The translations under genes and the position numbers were made by a program. From Candidatus Eiseniibacteriota bacterium (lineage in GTDB: Bacteria; Eisenbacteria; RBG-16-71-46): a stretch of DNA of 15,195 bases. The notes below the pieces were generated by a model. That model was given only the letters and a program-made list of their open reading frames with translations. It had not been told where the DNA came from and made no database searches. This document shows positions 13,383 to 15,195 of this stretch, piece after piece. Numbering within the stretch: position 1 is the first letter of the stretch; every line of letters begins with the position of its first letter. The stretch covers positions 3,758 to 18,952 of the forward strand of contig VBOS01000304.1 in assembly GCA_005893185.1 (NCBI GenBank), written 5' to 3'.

Positions 13383-14024
13383 ATGGCCGACGTCACGCTG
13401 CGCAGCTACGTCTTCCTCGATGATCTCCAGCCCCAGCTCGCCGCCTTCATCGGCACGACCGCGCGCGGGTTCCTGCCGCTCGCGGGCGACGCGTCCATGC
13501 TCATCGAAACCGCGCCCGGCCTCATCATCAACCGCATCACCGATGTCGCGCTCAAGGCCACGCAGTGCACGGCTGCCATCATGGTGGTCGAGCGCGCCTT
13601 CGGGCTGCTGGAGATCCATCATCGCGACAAGGGGCAGGTCCAGCTCGGCGGCGAGGCGGTGCTCGACTACCTCCAGATCTCCGAGAGCGACCGCCTGAAG
13701 CCGCGCGTGGTCTCGGACCAGGTGATCCGCGCGGTCGAGCCTTACCACGCCCAGGTCATCAACAAGACCCGCTACGGCGACATGCTGATCGCGGGCGAGA
13801 GCCTGCTCATCCTCGAGACCGAGCCCGCCGGCTACATCGCATTCGGCGCCAACGAGGCGCTGAAGGCGGCGCGCGTGAAGCTCATCGACGCCTCGCTGTT
13901 CGGCGCCTACGGACGGCTCTACCTGTCCGGTCCCGAGGCACAGATCGACGCCGCGCGCGACGCCGCGCTGCGGGGCCTGAGCTCCGTCAAGGGCAAGGAG
14001 GCGCCGAAGGGCGAGGGACGGTAG
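13383..14024 (+). CDS. Tandem BMC-domain (BMC-T-like) microcompartment shell protein
   Basis: A 213-residue protein with two copies of the bacterial microcompartment fold, as in trimeric shell proteins. Copy one, about residues 36-105: DASMLIETAPGLIINRITDV, then LKAT..., MVVERAFGLLEIHH. Copy two, about 132-205: GESLLILETEPAGYIAFGAN, EALKAARVKLIDASLFGAYG, then RLYLSGPEAQIDAARDAAL. The LETEPAGYIAF and GAYGRLYLSG stretches match the first strand-helix and third strand of the BMC family. The N-terminal extension (ADVTLRSYVFLDDLQPQLAA) and the charged tail are outside the folds. Family members form six-fold-like trimers that tile protein shells and conduct metabolites. No other shell gene or cargo enzyme is in the window. 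The start has a promoter-like site immediately upstream. Confidence 0.82.
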   Translation: MADVTLRSYVFLDDLQPQLAAFIGTTARGFLPLAGDASMLIETAPGLIINRITDVALKATQCTAAIMVVERAFGLLEIHHRDKGQVQLGGEAVLDYLQISESDRLKPRVVSDQVIRAVEPYHAQVINKTRYGDMLIAGESLLILETEPAGYIAFGANEALKAARVKLIDASLFGAYGRLYLSGPEAQIDAARDAALRGLSSVKGKEAPKGEGR

Positions 14025-14057
14025 AGCGCGGCTCGACCCCCGCGCCGCGCGGCCCGC

Positions 14058-14855
14058 TCACCACAGCTCCCCCTGCGGCCAGAGCGACTTCGGCTCGACG
14101 GGCGCGAGGCCCAACCGCCGCTTCATCTCGGCGGCGCTCGCGGGCGAGTGGCCGGCCCAGTGATTGTTGAAGTAGCCGAACACTTCGCGCACTTCCGGAA
14201 GCACCCGGCGCAGATCCCGCTCCCAGCTCTCGAACGAGGCCCCACGGTCGATCTGCACCCGGTCGTACTTCGCGATCTCGCGCCGGTCGCCGAGCCAGCG
14301 CAGGTAGAGAAAATCGGCGGTCACGTCGTTCACCCGCGGAAGATCGCGCCATTCGGTCCATGCGAGCGCAGCGCGCCGGGCGCGCAGCAGGTCATACGTC
14401 TCGCGCGCGTGCCACGAGCGGTCGCGGAACTCGACCGCGATGCGCACCGTGCCCGACACTCCCGCGAGGAACCGATCGAGCAATCCTGTGGACCCGGGGT
14501 CGCGCGTGAAATCGGCGGGCATCTGGACCAGCAGCGGTCCGAGCTTCTCCCCCAGCGGCTCGAGGGCGCGCGCGAACTCCTCCATATGCTCGCCGACCTT
14601 CGAGAGCCGCGCGGTGTGGGTGATGGTCTCGGGCACCTTGGCGGCGAAGCGGAAGCCCGCGGGCGTGTTCCGCTCCCACGAGCGCACGACCGCCGGACGC
14701 GGCGCGTGGTAGAACGTGGTGTCGAGCTCGACGGTGTCGAACACCCCGGCGTAGAACGGCAGGAAGTGCTCCTGCTTCGCGCCCGGCGGATAGAACGTCC
14801 CCACCCAGTCGGGATACGACCAGCCCTGGGTGCCGAGATGGATCGCGGCGCTCAC
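14058..14855 (-). CDS. DUF72 family protein
   Basis: Predicted TIM-barrel-like protein of the widespread DUF72 (YecE) family, whose biochemical role is not established. The GTG at 14855 overlaps the stop of the upstream hydrolase (GTGA), suggesting translational coupling; no separate Shine-Dalgarno is visible. The 265-residue product has the family N-terminus HLGTQGWSYPDWVGTFYPPG and then FYAGVFDTVELDTTFYHAPR. It continues with KVPETITH, VEFRDRSWH and FLYLRWLGDR, and ends with the signature EVFGYFNNHWAGHSP. Length and motifs are complete. It is convergent with the BMC gene, 33 nt apart. Confidence 0.92.
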   Translation of the reverse strand: MSAAIHLGTQGWSYPDWVGTFYPPGAKQEHFLPFYAGVFDTVELDTTFYHAPRPAVVRSWERNTPAGFRFAAKVPETITHTARLSKVGEHMEEFARALEPLGEKLGPLLVQMPADFTRDPGSTGLLDRFLAGVSGTVRIAVEFRDRSWHARETYDLLRARRAALAWTEWRDLPRVNDVTADFLYLRWLGDRREIAKYDRVQIDRGASFESWERDLRRVLPEVREVFGYFNNHWAGHSPASAAEMKRRLGLAPVEPKSLWPQGELW

Positions 14856-15195
14856 GGCGCGCCCGCAGCGGACGGACCGCCGGGCTCGTGAATGTCCGCC
14901 TCGAGCGCGTGATCGAGGAACGCGATCACGCGCCGCTCGTACTCCTCGCGGTGCAGCCGCCAGCCCTCGTTGTGCCCGACGTCGAGCAGCCACAGCTCGT
15001 CCTTCGCCCCCGCTGCGCGCCACAGGTCGCGCGCTTGCTCGGTCGAGAACCGGTCGTCGCGTGTCGCATGCACGAGAAACAACGGACGCGTGCGCAACGA
15101 CTCGGCCGCAGCTGTCACGTCGAGGGCGCACGGATCGCACCCGGTGCACGCGCGCCCGATCCCGCAGACCATCCCCGCGAGCGCTTTCGGCAGGT
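14852..15195 (-). CDS. Alpha/beta hydrolase, C-terminal part (gene runs off the window)
   Basis: The C-terminal about 114 residues of a serine-hydrolase-fold protein; the frame stays open to the window edge, so the start is outside. PLFLVHATRDDRFSTEQARD fits the loop carrying the catalytic Asp, and LLDVGHNEGW the loop carrying the catalytic His, as in prolyl-oligopeptidase-like or lysophospholipase-like hydrolases. The serine nucleophile motif would lie upstream and is not visible. A CTGCDPC cysteine pair precedes the Asp loop. The stop TGA overlaps the DUF72 start, so the two genes form one transcript on the minus strand. Confidence 0.83.
   Translation of the reverse strand, partial: LPKALAGMVCGIGRACTGCDPCALDVTAAAESLRTRPLFLVHATRDDRFSTEQARDLWRAAGAKDELWLLDVGHNEGWRLHREEYERRVIAFLDHALEADIHEPGGPSAAGAP

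Noticed and set aside
14026..14050. GCGCGG/CCGCGC stem between the BMC and DUF72 genes as a terminator
   Set aside because: Only 6 bp with a 13-nt loop in extremely GC-rich sequence and no T-tract; likely chance.
1..15195. Mobile elements, CRISPR arrays, tRNA or rRNA genes
   Set aside because: I looked for transposase or integrase motifs, regularly spaced repeats and RNA-gene signatures on both strands and saw none; a covariance-model scan was not possible.

Overview
This is a GC-rich, gene-dense stretch of bacterial chromosome with no sign of mobile DNA: I saw no transposase, integrase, CRISPR array, tRNA or rRNA. Shine-Dalgarno sequences (AAGGAG / GGAGG about 7 nt from the start) precede many of the genes. 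GTG and TTG starts and 4-nt GTGA stop/start overlaps occur. The mix of genes (DUF6982-like protein, flavoprotein fused to a membrane polyferredoxin, M29 aminopeptidase, lone tandem BMC protein, diheme cytochrome c) suggests a little-cultivated environmental lineage such as Eisenbacteria, Gemmatimonadota or Myxococcota. That placement is inference only; there is no phylogenetic marker here.

Layout, left to right. (1) 1-2060, plus: a 5'-truncated EamA/DMT transporter, a TlpA-like thioredoxin lipoprotein and a secreted CxxC redoxin, abutting or overlapping as one operon. (2) 2061-2510: a long structured leader and a cold-shock protein gene, then a strong terminator (2556-2590). (3) 2679-4984, plus: a large membrane redox gene, a TrxR-like flavoprotein fused to a NapH/CcoG-like 4Fe-4S membrane module, broken by a small frame-shifting deletion near 3269. 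(4) 5003-5509, minus: FKBP prolyl isomerase lipoprotein. (5) 5741-6208, plus: DUF6982-like protein with a textbook terminator, then a 33-residue Arg/Lys peptide (6346-6447). (6) 6489-8713, minus: diheme cytochrome c, small secreted Cys/His protein and an unrecognised 242-residue protein. (7) 8839-9888, minus: Gfo/Idh/MocA oxidoreductase that appears to lack about 20 internal residues. (8) 10016-13247, plus: M29 aminopeptidase and, 4 nt later, an ABC-F ATPase with an unusual C-terminal linker. (9) 13383-14024, plus: a tandem-BMC-domain shell-like protein with a nearly leaderless promoter. (10) 14058-15195, minus: DUF72 protein overlapping an alpha/beta hydrolase that runs off the end.

Functional themes: extracytoplasmic thiol/electron chemistry (TlpA, redoxin, flavoprotein-polyferredoxin, cytochrome c, FKBP) and translation or stress support (Csp, ABC-F, basic peptide). 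The points most worth a second look are the lone BMC-T protein without compartment partners, the reversed FAD-motif order and lesion in the redox fusion, two mutually exclusive hairpins over the csp ribosome-binding site, the tiny basic peptide, and the second, in-frame deletion in the oxidoreductase.
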